From assembly GCF_017377655.1 (NCBI RefSeq), contig NZ_JAFREL010000035.1, forward strand, positions 1-64,000: 64,000 nt of DNA, written 5' to 3'. Positions 32,634-41,078 of the stretch are shown here, in pieces (positions within the stretch are counted from its first letter, which is position 1; every line of letters begins with the position of its first letter). Made by a program: the position numbers and the translations under genes. The notes beneath the pieces were generated by a model. It was not told where the DNA came from, searched no databases, and saw only the letters and a program-made list of their open reading frames with translations. Origin of the DNA: Candidatus Enterococcus ferrettii (GTDB lineage Bacteria > Bacillota > Bacilli > Lactobacillales > Enterococcaceae).

Positions 32634-33063
32634 GTTGATTTCCTCCGTTTTGATTATTAAATATTTCGCTGATTTTTTTTAGTTATAGCTTTCTCAAAAT
32701 CTATGGGGATTTGAGCTTTTTTTGTTCGATTCAGCCGATGACTAGAAGTTAAACGAATAACAAAAAAATGTAAAGAGCAGTTATACGTCATAAATTGCAC
32801 TTATAGACCGTATTAATTTTTATAAATCCCGGTTTAATAAGGTTTTCATTTTTTGAATTCTTTTCTTTTTGCGATTTTATGGCGTATAAGTACTAAAAAA
32901 TTTTTTTAATAAAATGACCAAATAACCAGTATTTTTTGCGGGAAATATAGGTATAAAGAGCGCTATTAAAGGATTTTCGTTTGTTGAAATGAGATACGTT
33001 TGATTTGGAATAAATTCAAAACAACTGATTTTTCCGTTTTAAAATAACAAATTACTGGATGAG

Positions 33064-33100
33064 GCTGTTTGTTTTTTCGCCGGCTAAACGAACAAACAGC
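33064..33100. repeat. 10-bp inverted repeat
   Basis: GCTGTTTGTT / AACAAACAGC, perfect, 17-nt loop, no T run following on either strand. Confidence 0.6.
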
Positions 33101-33205
33101 TGCTGTTCCTTTTTCCAAAATTTTTCGTTTCAGTTTTTACTGCTCCCCGCTGACTGAAGAATAGTAGAATAACAAAGCCGATGCAAATGGGCTACTTTGT
33201 AAAAA

Positions 33206-33285
33206 CCCCCTCTATTTTGCAAGCTTTTGATCAGGAATACTATAAAATCAAGCTTCTCAAAAATGTTCTTGCAAAGTAGAGGGGG
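33206..33285. repeat. 18-bp inverted repeat spanning 80 bp
   Basis: CCCCCTCTATTTTGCAAG (33206-33223) and CTTGCAAAGTAGAGGGGG (33268-33285) are complementary at 17 of 18 positions, 44 bp apart, with a further AAGCTT/AAGCTT pairing inside. No T run follows. Could be a small mobile palindromic element or an RNA hairpin. Confidence 0.7.
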
Positions 33286-33371
33286 ATTAGGAAAGTTTTC
33301 TTTGCATATGTTTGATGAGAATTCTGTTTGGATAAGTAGAGAAAAGCCTATGTTATGCGGTTTGCTGGGTC

Positions 33372-33395
33372 CTCTAAAATGAGAAAATTTTAGAG
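33372..33395. repeat. 9-bp inverted repeat
   Basis: CTCTAAAAT / ATTTTAGAG with a 6-nt loop, about 130 bp before crcB1. Possibly an RNA hairpin in the crcB leader. Confidence 0.5.
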
Positions 33396-33525
33396 CGTGA
33401 GAAAAGAATAACAAGCTCTTCGGAATCTCTGGTAATAAGGAGCGGATAACTTTACCTGCATCATTTGCATAAATTTGATTCAAAGCTTATAGTGAAAAAG
33501 ACTTTATTATGGAGATGAACACGTT

Positions 33526-33909
33526 ATGTTGGATTATTTAGTGATTGCGGTGTTTGCTTTTTTTGGCGGATCGCTGCGGTATTGGATCGGCCTCATTTTG
33601 CCAAAGATAGATGGTTTTCCACTAGGCACTTTAGTGGCTAATCTGATTGGTTGTTTTATATTTAGCTGGCTGGTGAAGCATATTTTAGATGATATGGATG
33701 TTTCTGCCCGTCTAATTTTAGGCCTAGGAGTTGGTTTTTGTGGCGCCTTAACGACCTTTTCGTCTTTTGCCTTAGATACGATGCAGCTAATACAGGCCAA
33801 AAGCTGGGGCTTGGCCTTTTTATATCTCGTATTGTCCTTTGTTGGTGGGATTGCAGTGACCTATATTGGTGAAGCGATCTATCGTAAAGGAGGGCAGGCA
33901 GACTTATGA
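33526..33909 (+). CDS. crcB: Fluoride exporter CrcB/Fluc, subunit 1
   Basis: 127-residue membrane protein with four helices. The family motif appears as GGSLRYWIG near 14, GTLVANLIGCFIFSW near 34 and GFCGALTTFSSFALD near 71. In Gram-positives two CrcB proteins usually form a hetero-dimeric fluoride channel; the partner gene overlaps by 4 bp. GGAGATG precedes the start. Confidence 0.9.
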   Translation: MLDYLVIAVFAFFGGSLRYWIGLILPKIDGFPLGTLVANLIGCFIFSWLVKHILDDMDVSARLILGLGVGFCGALTTFSSFALDTMQLIQAKSWGLAFLYLVLSFVGGIAVTYIGEAIYRKGGQADL

Positions 33910-34259
33910 TTAATTCACTATTAGTTGGAAGCGGGGCAGCTTTAGGGGCGATGCTGCGCTTTACCTTGAACAATTATTTTGAAGCCCAGACGAAGCGCTT
34001 GCCTCGCTCTACCTTTTTTATCAATTTAACCGGCAGTTTTTTGCTGGGAATCTTTTTTGGCATCCATCTTTCGTCTTCTTGGTATCTTTTTTTAGGAACC
34101 GGTGTGATGGGGGGCTACACAACCTTTTCTACCTTCAATTTTGAGGTGCTGGTTTTATGGAAAAATGATCGGTCGATGTTTTATCGCTACTTGTTTGGCT
34201 CTTATGGACTAGGACTATTATGCAGCTTTCTAGGCTTGATGGTCGGAAGCATGCTTTAA
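33906..34259 (+). CDS. crcB: Fluoride exporter CrcB/Fluc, subunit 2
   Basis: 117-residue membrane protein with four helices: GAALGAMLRFTLN near 9, TFFINLTGSFLLGI near 35, GVMGGYTTFSTFNFE near 64 carrying the conserved Phe/Thr/Ser of the ion path. Starts inside the stop region of its partner (ATGA-type overlap), so the two are translationally coupled. Confidence 0.9.
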   Translation: MINSLLVGSGAALGAMLRFTLNNYFEAQTKRLPRSTFFINLTGSFLLGIFFGIHLSSSWYLFLGTGVMGGYTTFSTFNFEVLVLWKNDRSMFYRYLFGSYGLGLLCSFLGLMVGSML

Positions 34260-34274
34260 AAAGGGAGAAAAACG

Positions 34275-34787
34275 ATGATTGTTTTAATTACTGGAGCTTC
34301 TCATACAGGAAAAACGCTCTTGGCTCAGCAATTACTAGAGAACTACCACTATCCCTATTTATCGCTGGATTTACTCAAAATGGGACTAATTCGCAGTGGA
34401 AATACAGAATTAACACCAGAAGATGATGAGGAGCTGAAGGAGTATCTTTGGCCGATTGCCTGTGAAATGATCAAGACCGCAATTGAGAATCAGCAGCATC
34501 TAATTGTTGAAGGCCTGTATATTCCCTTTAACTGGGAGCAGGATTTTGCTGCAGAAGAGTTAGCTGAGATAAAATTTTATTGTTTGGTTATGAGTGAGGC
34601 TTATATCGAGCAGCATTTTGATGAAATAAAGCAATATGCCAATGCTATTGAGCAGCGGCTAGACGATTCTGCTTTGACAAAAACTTCGATACTTGAAGAG
34701 AATGCGTATTATTTGGCGATGTGTCAACAACACGAATGCGACTTTCTGCTGATTGACGACCACTATGATCTGAATATAGAACTATAG
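34275..34787 (+). CDS. P-loop nucleotide kinase-like protein
   Basis: 170-residue cytosolic protein with Walker A GASHTGKTLLAQ near residue 7, a Walker-B-like IVEGLYIPF near 80 and an adenylate-kinase-like layout. It resembles the small 2-phosphoglycerate-kinase/zeta-toxin-like P-loop kinases; the substrate is unknown. 15 bp after crcB2, so probably read through from it. Confidence 0.65.
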   Translation: MIVLITGASHTGKTLLAQQLLENYHYPYLSLDLLKMGLIRSGNTELTPEDDEELKEYLWPIACEMIKTAIENQQHLIVEGLYIPFNWEQDFAAEELAEIKFYCLVMSEAYIEQHFDEIKQYANAIEQRLDDSALTKTSILEENAYYLAMCQQHECDFLLIDDHYDLNIEL

Positions 34788-34796
34788 AACAGAAAA

Positions 34797-34841
34797 TAAA
34801 GGCTCTGAGAGATGAAAAAAACTCAGAGCCTTTCTTTTTTC
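34797..34841. terminator. Bidirectional terminator before the glucitol PTS genes
   Basis: Perfect 12-bp stem AAAGGCTCTGAG / CTCAGAGCCTTT with a 12-nt loop; T runs on both sides. Serves the P-loop kinase gene and the minus-strand IIB gene. Confidence 0.8.
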
Positions 34842-34843
34842 AG

Positions 34844-35845
34844 TTAGTATAAGCCAAAGCTTAAAAGCCAGCCAACCACTACCGCAATTGGCCCAGTAAT
34901 CAAGCGAGAGAAGAGCATCGCCGGGACGCCAGCTTCAACTGTCAGTTCATCAGCCTCGGCTAGGGTTAAGGCAACCGGAGCGAAGTCGCAGCCAACCTGA
35001 GAGTTGATCGCGAACAAGGCTGGCAAGGCATAGGAAGCAGGAATGGTTCCTTTTCCGATTTCCACCCCAATTAACACACCAACTACTTGGGCGATAACGG
35101 CACCAGGTCCTAAAATGGGCGAAAGAATCGGCAAGGCGCAGATGATTGATAAGATAATTAATCCAGCTAAATTTCCGGCCAATGGTTTTACTGCTGTTGC
35201 TAGGATATTCCCGATACCCGTGTAGTTGATGATCCCTACCATAATACTGATAAAGGTCATAAAAGGTAGAATGTTTTTTAATACAATGTCAATCGATTCT
35301 CGTCCGCCTTGGTAGAAAATATTGACGATTTTTCCAATTGCTTTGCCTAAATTAGTAATAAAATCCATCGGTGATTTGCTTTTTGGTGCTTCAGTTTTTG
35401 TCGTTTCCACCACCGGCACAGCAGCTGGTGGTTCTTCGCTAACGGTTTGGGACAATTCTGGTGCTGCTCCGGCTCCCTCCGCCAGTAAAACAATATTTTC
35501 TTCGGTTATTCCAGAAATGAAATTCGATTCATTAATAAACTTGGCTAACGGTCCAGAAGGGGAGATCGGGTGCAGATCAATGGTTTTAACCCCCATCTTA
35601 GGGTAAACGCCGCAGCGCAAGGTTCCGCCGCAGTCAACAACAGCGATAATCATTTCCTCAGGGGCAATTTTTTCCTTAAAGCCGTCTCGGGCGGGAACCT
35701 CCAGCAGATCGGCAATTCTTTGTGCCACAGGATGAATACCGCCACCAGTAATTGAGACAACATATTTTTTCTCTGGGGTGGGTGTTACTTCTAGAAAGGT
35801 ACCCCAACCATTGTTTCCTTTGGTAATTCTAACTACTTTTCCCAT
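34844..35845 (-). CDS. srlE: Glucitol/sorbitol-type PTS enzyme IIB (with membrane domain)
   Basis: 333 residues. The N-terminal IIB part carries the phosphorylated Cys near residue 72 (VVDCGGTLRCGVYPK). A Glu/Pro/Thr-rich linker (~125-155) follows, then a membrane domain with about five helices (NILPFMTFISIMVGI, ILSPILGPGAVIAQVVGV). This is the SrlE/GutE architecture. Directly abuts the IIC gene. The matching IIA is encoded on the opposite strand at 39179. Confidence 0.88.
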   Translation of the reverse strand: MGKVVRITKGNNGWGTFLEVTPTPEKKYVVSITGGGIHPVAQRIADLLEVPARDGFKEKIAPEEMIIAVVDCGGTLRCGVYPKMGVKTIDLHPISPSGPLAKFINESNFISGITEENIVLLAEGAGAAPELSQTVSEEPPAAVPVVETTKTEAPKSKSPMDFITNLGKAIGKIVNIFYQGGRESIDIVLKNILPFMTFISIMVGIINYTGIGNILATAVKPLAGNLAGLIILSIICALPILSPILGPGAVIAQVVGVLIGVEIGKGTIPASYALPALFAINSQVGCDFAPVALTLAEADELTVEAGVPAMLFSRLITGPIAVVVGWLLSFGLY

Positions 35846-36382
35846 TTAAACCACTTCCTTTTTCGTTTCACTTTTTGCCATAATCATGCGAGTTAAGAAC
35901 TCAGTGACCATACCACGAATAAAAATGATAATAATCCCAGCCAGAAAATAGCGAATTGCTAAAGGAGAAATTGAATAGCCTAAAGCCGTAATCCCAGAGG
36001 AAATACCCGTCCATACAAACAATTCTCCAGCATTGCCATGAGGGAAAATTCCGGTAATCGGATGGGCAAAAGAGAAACAGGCATCAATAAAAGCGGGTTT
36101 TTCCTTTTCATCTAAAAAGCGTCCCATCGTGTAACACATCGGATTGGTTAAAAAGAAGAGAGACATCACTGGCAAAAGCGTGTAGCGTAAAATTCGAAAT
36201 TTCGTCATCTTCTGTGAAAAGTGCGTGACACGTTGTTCTCCTATTATAGCGATTAAGGCATTAACGAAGGTTAAAAGTACTAATAAAGTAGGTAAAATCC
36301 CTGTTACTAAGCCCATTAAGTTTTCGCCGCCAGCTTGAAAGATACCAGTGAAGCCTTCTGCTAATTTTACTGCTAAGTCCAT
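35846..36382 (-). CDS. srlA: Glucitol/sorbitol-type PTS enzyme IIC
   Basis: 178-residue membrane component with four to five helices; NPMCYTMGRFLDEKEKPAFI and HPITGIFPHGNAGE are characteristic of GutA/SrlA. Together with the downstream gene it forms the permease. Overlaps the GutM gene by 10 bp. Confidence 0.88.
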   Translation of the reverse strand: MDLAVKLAEGFTGIFQAGGENLMGLVTGILPTLLVLLTFVNALIAIIGEQRVTHFSQKMTKFRILRYTLLPVMSLFFLTNPMCYTMGRFLDEKEKPAFIDACFSFAHPITGIFPHGNAGELFVWTGISSGITALGYSISPLAIRYFLAGIIIIFIRGMVTEFLTRMIMAKSETKKEVV

Positions 36383-36759
36383 TTGATTCCCTCCTGTTGT
36401 TCTTGTTTTGAAAAATTGGTTATGGCAATCGTTATTGCTTTTTTCTGTTCGGCAGTACTTTCTGACAGCAGCTCATCCATCGATAAGTTTATGAATGCTT
36501 CTACTTGCCTGAATTTGCTGAAGACGGTTCGACCAGACAGTTCACGAAAATCAATGACCTTGTCATTTTCCATTGCCAAAATAATAATCCGCCCCTTTTT
36601 GAGGCTTCTCAGTGAACGAAAGGTTCCCATCCCAACTTGTGCGTTGCCACTTAGTTGTTTTTTTACAGCTAAATACTCTTGTGCAATGTGTCTGGATTGT
36701 TTGATAACCAACAGCATTTGGAGAATTAAAATAACTAAAAATAATAAATAGAACCCCAT
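36373..36759 (-). CDS. gutM: GutM-type membrane-linked activator
   Basis: 128 residues with one N-terminal membrane helix (about 3-20) and a cytosolic domain (QVGMGTFRSLRSLKKGRIIIL) matching the GutM family, encoded beside glucitol PTS genes and reported to help activate them. First gene of the minus-strand half of the locus. The start follows AAAGGGGA. Confidence 0.8.
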   Translation of the reverse strand: MGFYLLFLVILILQMLLVIKQSRHIAQEYLAVKKQLSGNAQVGMGTFRSLRSLKKGRIIILAMENDKVIDFRELSGRTVFSKFRQVEAFINLSMDELLSESTAEQKKAITIAITNFSKQEQQEGIKWT

Positions 36760-36913
36760 GAATGATCAAATCCCCTTTCTCTTTTGCTTGTTTAACAAAG
36801 TGGTGTTCGTACATAAAATCTAATTGAAAACGGTAACAATAGCAATGATATCTAGAATATTTGAACAAATTTTCTGATAAAATCTATTTATCGACTGTAC
36901 AAAATTCACAAAG

Positions 36914-36925
36914 GAACAATTGTTC
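36914..36925. promoter_or_regulatory. Palindromic operator in the hexitol divergent region
   Basis: Perfect 12-bp palindrome GAACAATTGTTC, with a related half (ACAATTGTT) at 36946-36954 that overlaps the promoter. The likely ligand is the SorC-family regulator encoded at 39560; inferred. Confidence 0.5.
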
Positions 36926-36934
36926 AAAGTTATT

Positions 36935-36971
36935 CGATAACGTTGACAATTGTTTTTGGCAGTCCTAGGAT
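36935..36971 (+). promoter_or_regulatory. Promoter with overlapping cre-like site for the dehydrogenase-aldolase operon
   Basis: TTGACA (36943-36948), 17 bp, TAGGAT (36966-36971). CGATAACGTTGACA (36935-36948) matches the catabolite-responsive-element consensus with two deviations and covers the -35, so CcpA repression in glucose is plausible. Confidence 0.55.
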
Positions 36972-37006
36972 AAACGTGTACTTATTAAGATTTAGGAGGG
37001 AATTAT

Positions 37007-38305
37007 ATGAAAACAAAAGCCGTTCGACTTCATGGAGTAAATGATTTACGGGTTGATGAGTTTGAATTGCCCGCACTTAAAGAAGATGAGATTTTAGTCA
37101 AAATAATTTCAGATTCAGTGTGTATGTCCACCCATAAATTGGCCAAGCAGGGAGAAGCTCATGCCCGAGTGATGGGGTCTTTGACCGAAGAGCCTGTCAT
37201 TATTGGGCACGAAATTGCTGGCTTAATTGTTGAGGTAGGCAGCAAGTGGCAGAATCGTTTTCAAAAAGGACAAAAATTTACTATTCAGCCATCTTTGAAT
37301 TACAAAGGATCAATGATCACCCCAGGCTATTCCTATCCTTATTTTGGCGGAGACTGCACCTATGCGATTGTACCAAAGGAAGTGATTGAACTGGATTGTT
37401 TGATTCCTTATGAAGGGGATGCTTTTTTCAGCGCTTCCTTATCCGAACCAGTTTCCTGTGTGATTGCTGGTTTTAATCGAAATTTCCATACGAACAGCTT
37501 GAATCATGACTTCGATAGGGGCGTTAGAAAAGGAGGGAATTTAGCTATTCTTGGAGCTTGTGGACCGATGGGCTTAGAGGCAATTGATTATGCAATTCAA
37601 TTGGAGGATGGTCCACAGCTGATTGTTGCAGTGGATGCTTCAGCGGAACGGATTGCTCGAGCTAAACGAGTCCTGCCTACTGAAAAGGCAGAAAACCTAA
37701 AGAAGAAGCTGGTCTACTTAAACCCTGCAGAGAGTGAGGATGTAGTGGCAGAGTTGTTGAAGCTAACCGATCAAGCTGGCTATGACGATGTGTTTGTCTA
37801 TGCTCCGATTCAAGCCTTGATTGAACAAGCAGATCAAATTTTAGGCAAGGATGGCTGTTTGAATTTCTTTGCCGGACCAGTGGATAAGGCACTATCGGCT
37901 AATTTGAACATGTACAATCTTCATTATAAATATACCCACATGATCGGTTTTACTGGCAGCACAATGACCGATATGCATGAAGCAATTGATTTAAGTTCTC
38001 GGAAAAAAATTGATCCAGCAATTATGATCACTCATATTGGTGGTCTGGATGCAGCAGCCGAAACAACCCTGCAGCTGCCGAGTATTCCTGGTGGAAAAAA
38101 GCTAATCTATACCCAAATTGACCTACCACTAACCGCCATTGAAGACTTCCAGCAATTAGGTGAGGCAGAACCGCTTTTCCAAAACCTTTATCAAGCCTGT
38201 GAGCGTCATGCTGGCTGCTGGAATAAAGAAGCTGAGGATATTTTGTTGGATTATTTTGAAGTAGCTGTGCAGTCAGAAGAAAAGGGAGGAAAGACGGATG
38301 CTTGA
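37007..38305 (+). CDS. L-sorbose-1-phosphate reductase-like zinc alcohol dehydrogenase
   Basis: 432-residue cytosolic medium-chain dehydrogenase. IIGHEIAGLIVEVGSKW near residue 65 is the GHE zinc signature, and LGACGPMGLEAIDYA near 178 is the nucleotide-binding turn. The opening MKTKAVRLHGVNDLRVDEFE and ISDSVCMSTHK match what I recall of SorE-type L-sorbose-1-phosphate reductases, which interconvert L-sorbose 1-phosphate and D-glucitol 6-phosphate. Overlaps the aldolase gene by 8 bp. Confidence 0.75.
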   Translation: MKTKAVRLHGVNDLRVDEFELPALKEDEILVKIISDSVCMSTHKLAKQGEAHARVMGSLTEEPVIIGHEIAGLIVEVGSKWQNRFQKGQKFTIQPSLNYKGSMITPGYSYPYFGGDCTYAIVPKEVIELDCLIPYEGDAFFSASLSEPVSCVIAGFNRNFHTNSLNHDFDRGVRKGGNLAILGACGPMGLEAIDYAIQLEDGPQLIVAVDASAERIARAKRVLPTEKAENLKKKLVYLNPAESEDVVAELLKLTDQAGYDDVFVYAPIQALIEQADQILGKDGCLNFFAGPVDKALSANLNMYNLHYKYTHMIGFTGSTMTDMHEAIDLSSRKKIDPAIMITHIGGLDAAAETTLQLPSIPGGKKLIYTQIDLPLTAIEDFQQLGEAEPLFQNLYQACERHAGCWNKEAEDILLDYFEVAVQSEEKGGKTDA

Positions 38306-39182
38306 AAATCTTAGTGGAATGTTGGCCCAAGCGAAGCAAAAAAAATATGCTGTAGGGGCCTTCAATACGACCACCTTTGAAAGCTTACGAGCCGTTATCA
38401 GTGCGGCAGAAGAGTGCCAGACACCGGTAATTATCCAGCATGCACAAAGTCACGATGACATCATTGCATTGGAAGAAATCGGTCCCCTGATGCTGGAGCA
38501 TGCAAAAAAAGCCCAAGTACCTGTGGCGGTTCATTTGGACCACGGTGCCACCTTTGAACGGTGTGTTCAAGCAATTCGCTTAGGCTTTTCTTCCGTTATG
38601 TATGATGCTTCTGGCAAGGATTTTGAAACCAATGTTCGAGAAACGCAGGAAATTGTCAAAATTGCTCATGCGGCAGGTGTGACGGTTGAGGCTGAACTAG
38701 GAAGTATTTTCTCTTCTGAAATCGGCAATAGTGAAGGCGATTGTTTAACTGTTACGGATGACGAAGCTCAGTTAGCGGATATCTATACGGATCCTCAGGC
38801 CGCAAAAGAATTTGTGGAACGAACAGGTGTTGATTGTTTGGCAATTGCCTTTGGAACAGTTCACGGTATTTACGTGAAGGAGCCGCGGCTGGATTTAGAC
38901 CGGATTACCAAAATTAAGCAAGCGATTGATATTCCTTTTGTGATGCACGGCGGTTCTGGAGTGTCGGCAGTTGATTATCGGCAGGCGATTCAAAATGGCA
39001 TCTGCAAAATCAATTACTATACTTATATGAATCAGGCTGGCGGCGAGGAAATCCGTCGTTTCGTTCAGAAAACGCCTGCAAATGAGCCAATGTTCTATGA
39101 TACAATAACTAAAAAGGCTCAAGCAGCAACTAAAGCTGACGTAATCCAAGCAATGCGCATCTTCAAAGGCGGTGACGCATGA
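38298..39182 (+). CDS. Class II ketose-bisphosphate aldolase (FbaA/GatY-like)
   Basis: 294-residue zinc aldolase. Zinc and catalytic segments: HLDHGATFE (79-87), EAELGSI near 130, GTVHGIY near 187, and HGGSGVS near 215. The family includes fructose- and tagatose-bisphosphate aldolases; the operon suggests a ketose phosphate derived from the PTS substrate. Overlaps the dehydrogenase by 8 bp and the IIA gene by 4 bp, tightly coupled expression. Confidence 0.85.
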   Translation: MLENLSGMLAQAKQKKYAVGAFNTTTFESLRAVISAAEECQTPVIIQHAQSHDDIIALEEIGPLMLEHAKKAQVPVAVHLDHGATFERCVQAIRLGFSSVMYDASGKDFETNVRETQEIVKIAHAAGVTVEAELGSIFSSEIGNSEGDCLTVTDDEAQLADIYTDPQAAKEFVERTGVDCLAIAFGTVHGIYVKEPRLDLDRITKIKQAIDIPFVMHGGSGVSAVDYRQAIQNGICKINYYTYMNQAGGEEIRRFVQKTPANEPMFYDTITKKAQAATKADVIQAMRIFKGGDA

Positions 39183-39541
39183 TTCGCTCAACAGTTTTAT
39201 CCGTCGGCGAAATGGCTTATTTTGAGGATTATCCGATGCTGATTTTGTTTAACGAGACCGCTCCCGACGAGCTAAAAGAAGTTTGTATTGTTCATCGGTT
39301 TGATGATCCAATTCAAGAAATGATGCTGGTAAAAAAAGGCCGGATAATCTTGGGGCAGCAGGAACTGCATATTCAAGAGATTGGCAGTGTGGCCAATCAG
39401 AATTTTACTCAGCTAGGGCATATTACGCTGCAGTTTCCAACTGCGGAAAAAGCAGAGGTATTGCCAGGTGCAGTATTGGTTGCCGAGTCTGAGATTCCCC
39501 GTATTTCAGCAGGAGAACAAATTACGATTTTGCCTGAATAA
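39179..39541 (+). CDS. srlB: Glucitol/sorbitol-type PTS enzyme IIA
   Basis: 120-residue cytosolic phosphocarrier of the GutB/SrlB family (CIVHRFDDPIQEMMLVKKGRI, then GSVANQNFTQLGHITLQF). It supplies phosphate to the IIB encoded across the divergent promoter at 34844, which ties the two half-operons together. Starts inside the aldolase stop. Confidence 0.88.
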   Translation: MIRSTVLSVGEMAYFEDYPMLILFNETAPDELKEVCIVHRFDDPIQEMMLVKKGRIILGQQELHIQEIGSVANQNFTQLGHITLQFPTAEKAEVLPGAVLVAESEIPRISAGEQITILPE

Positions 39542-39559
39542 ATAAAGGAGGAACGACTG

Positions 39560-40498
39560 ATGGTATCTGAAGATGAATTAACTTTACTGGTGGAGATTGC
39601 TAAAATGTATCATTACCGCAATGCTTCACAGGAAGATGTTTCTAAACAGTTCAACATGAGTCGTTCGCAAATTTCAAAATATTTATCCAAAGCCAGGCGC
39701 CTCGGTCTAGTAGAAGTAATCGTTCATGATTCTCTAAAAACGACACAAAAGCTGCTAGAGGAAGAGGTCAAGAGGAAATACCAGCTGAAGGACGTTGTTT
39801 GCTGTGAATCCAAGGATACGATTGTTTTGAAAAGTAACCTAGCCAAAACGACGCTGGAATATTTATTACGGGAAATGAAATCCAACACGACCATCGCAGT
39901 AACAGCAGGTACAACGATTCACGAGATTGCCAACAATTATCCTTATACTTATCCCATGACCAATCTAACCTTCGTTCCTTTATCAGGCGGGTTAGGAAAA
40001 AATCATATGGATATTCAAGCCAATATTATTGCTGAATTATTTGCTAGGCATAGTGGTGGGAGATACTTGCAGCTGCATGCTCCTGTTTTGATGGATACTA
40101 AAGAGGCTAAAGAAGTCCTGATGCAGCAGAGCTTCATCAAGAAAGTCTTTGATACGGCTGAAACCGCTCAGGTAGCCTTAATGGGAATTGGCAATGCGCC
40201 GATATACAAAGAAATGAGCCAGACTTATTTAGAATTTGAAAATACGGATCTTTTTATTGAAGCGAAAAATATTACTGGCGATGTCTCCTATATCTTTTTT
40301 GATGACCAAGGAAAAGAAGTGGACTGTTCATGGAATGATCGGGTGATTACTTTGCCAACTGAAAAAATCCGCCAGATTCCCACTCGAATTGGGGTGGCTG
40401 GCGGAGCGAACAAAGCCGATGCAATCAAGGCGGCTTTATCAGGCAAGATCATTAACACTTTAATTACAGATACGTTAACAGCTCAATTACTGCTTTAA
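39560..40498 (+). CDS. SorC-family sugar-binding transcriptional regulator
   Basis: 312 residues: N-terminal helix-turn-helix (NASQEDVSKQFNMSRSQISK) and a C-terminal sugar-phosphate-binding domain (TTIAVTAGTTIHEI near 112, GVAGGANKADAI near 275). SorC-type proteins are usually activators or repressors controlled by a phosphorylated sugar. Last gene of the plus-strand half-operon; probable target at 36914-36957. Start follows AAAGGAGG. Confidence 0.87.
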   Translation: MVSEDELTLLVEIAKMYHYRNASQEDVSKQFNMSRSQISKYLSKARRLGLVEVIVHDSLKTTQKLLEEEVKRKYQLKDVVCCESKDTIVLKSNLAKTTLEYLLREMKSNTTIAVTAGTTIHEIANNYPYTYPMTNLTFVPLSGGLGKNHMDIQANIIAELFARHSGGRYLQLHAPVLMDTKEAKEVLMQQSFIKKVFDTAETAQVALMGIGNAPIYKEMSQTYLEFENTDLFIEAKNITGDVSYIFFDDQGKEVDCSWNDRVITLPTEKIRQIPTRIGVAGGANKADAIKAALSGKIINTLITDTLTAQLLL

Positions 40499-40501
40499 GC
40501 A

Positions 40502-40545
40502 AAAACAATCTTCTGAACATCATTCGTTCAGAAGATTGTTTTATT
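40502..40545. terminator. Bidirectional terminator between the SorC regulator and usp
   Basis: Perfect 14-bp stem ACAATCTTCTGAAC / GTTCAGAAGATTGT with a 7-nt loop and flanking A/T runs. Confidence 0.85.
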
Positions 40546-40547
40546 TT

Positions 40548-41021
40548 TTACTTTTTGTCGTCATCAGGCAGCTGATTGTTTAGGTCCGTACGTACAATTA
40601 AGACATCGCAGCTGGCGTTGCGGATGACGTATTCAGAAACTGAACCGATAAACAACCGCTCTACGGCATTTAGTCCAGTTGCACCCAGCATAATCAAATC
40701 AATATCATTTTCTTCAGGGATTTGAGTAGCAATCATCAATTTTGGTGCTCCGTATTCGATTACCTTAGAAATATTTTCACAGCCAGCATTTTTGGCATAC
40801 TTCTCGTAATCGTTTAAGGTTTGTTTGGCCATTTCAGTTGCTTGTTCGGCCAAGACATTGTCAAAGGAAGAAACCGTTTGGAAAGCGCGGGTGTCAATTA
40901 CATGAGCCAGCAAAAGCTCCGCATCGTTTCTTTTGGCAACATTGACAGCTTTTTTGAAGGCAAGCTCTGCTTCAGATGAGCCATCGACAGCGGTCATAAT
41001 TTTTGTATATTGTTGTTCCAT
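40548..41021 (-). CDS. Universal stress protein (UspA family)
   Basis: 157-residue cytosolic protein: KIMTAVDGSSEAELAFKKAV at the start and the ATP-binding GATGLNAVERLFIGSVSEYV pattern near 113 (G-2x-G-9x-G-S type). ATP-binding Usp proteins aid survival under stress. Second protein-coding gene after the lacto-usp-like RNA. Confidence 0.9.
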   Translation of the reverse strand: MEQQYTKIMTAVDGSSEAELAFKKAVNVAKRNDAELLLAHVIDTRAFQTVSSFDNVLAEQATEMAKQTLNDYEKYAKNAGCENISKVIEYGAPKLMIATQIPEENDIDLIMLGATGLNAVERLFIGSVSEYVIRNASCDVLIVRTDLNNQLPDDDKK

Positions 41022-41078
41022 TTTCCTCAGCTCCTTTTCTACCTATATTTTAAAACATTTTGGCGTAAAATCATATCT

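Larger units (their letters stand above)
32634..33525. other. Long AT-rich gene-free region with several inverted repeats
   Basis: 892 bp. Apart from the ribosome binding site of the minus-strand gene and the crcB promoter area I find no convincing gene. A 117-codon minus-strand frame (33130-33483) has no ribosome binding site and an unnatural composition. It holds three clear hairpins, at 33064-33100, 33206-33285 and 33372-33395. I did not find the fluoride riboswitch motif. Confidence 0.6.

Noticed and set aside
33130..33483. 117-codon minus-strand frame
   Set aside because: No ribosome binding site, no family resemblance, and it spans two strong inverted repeats; probably chance.
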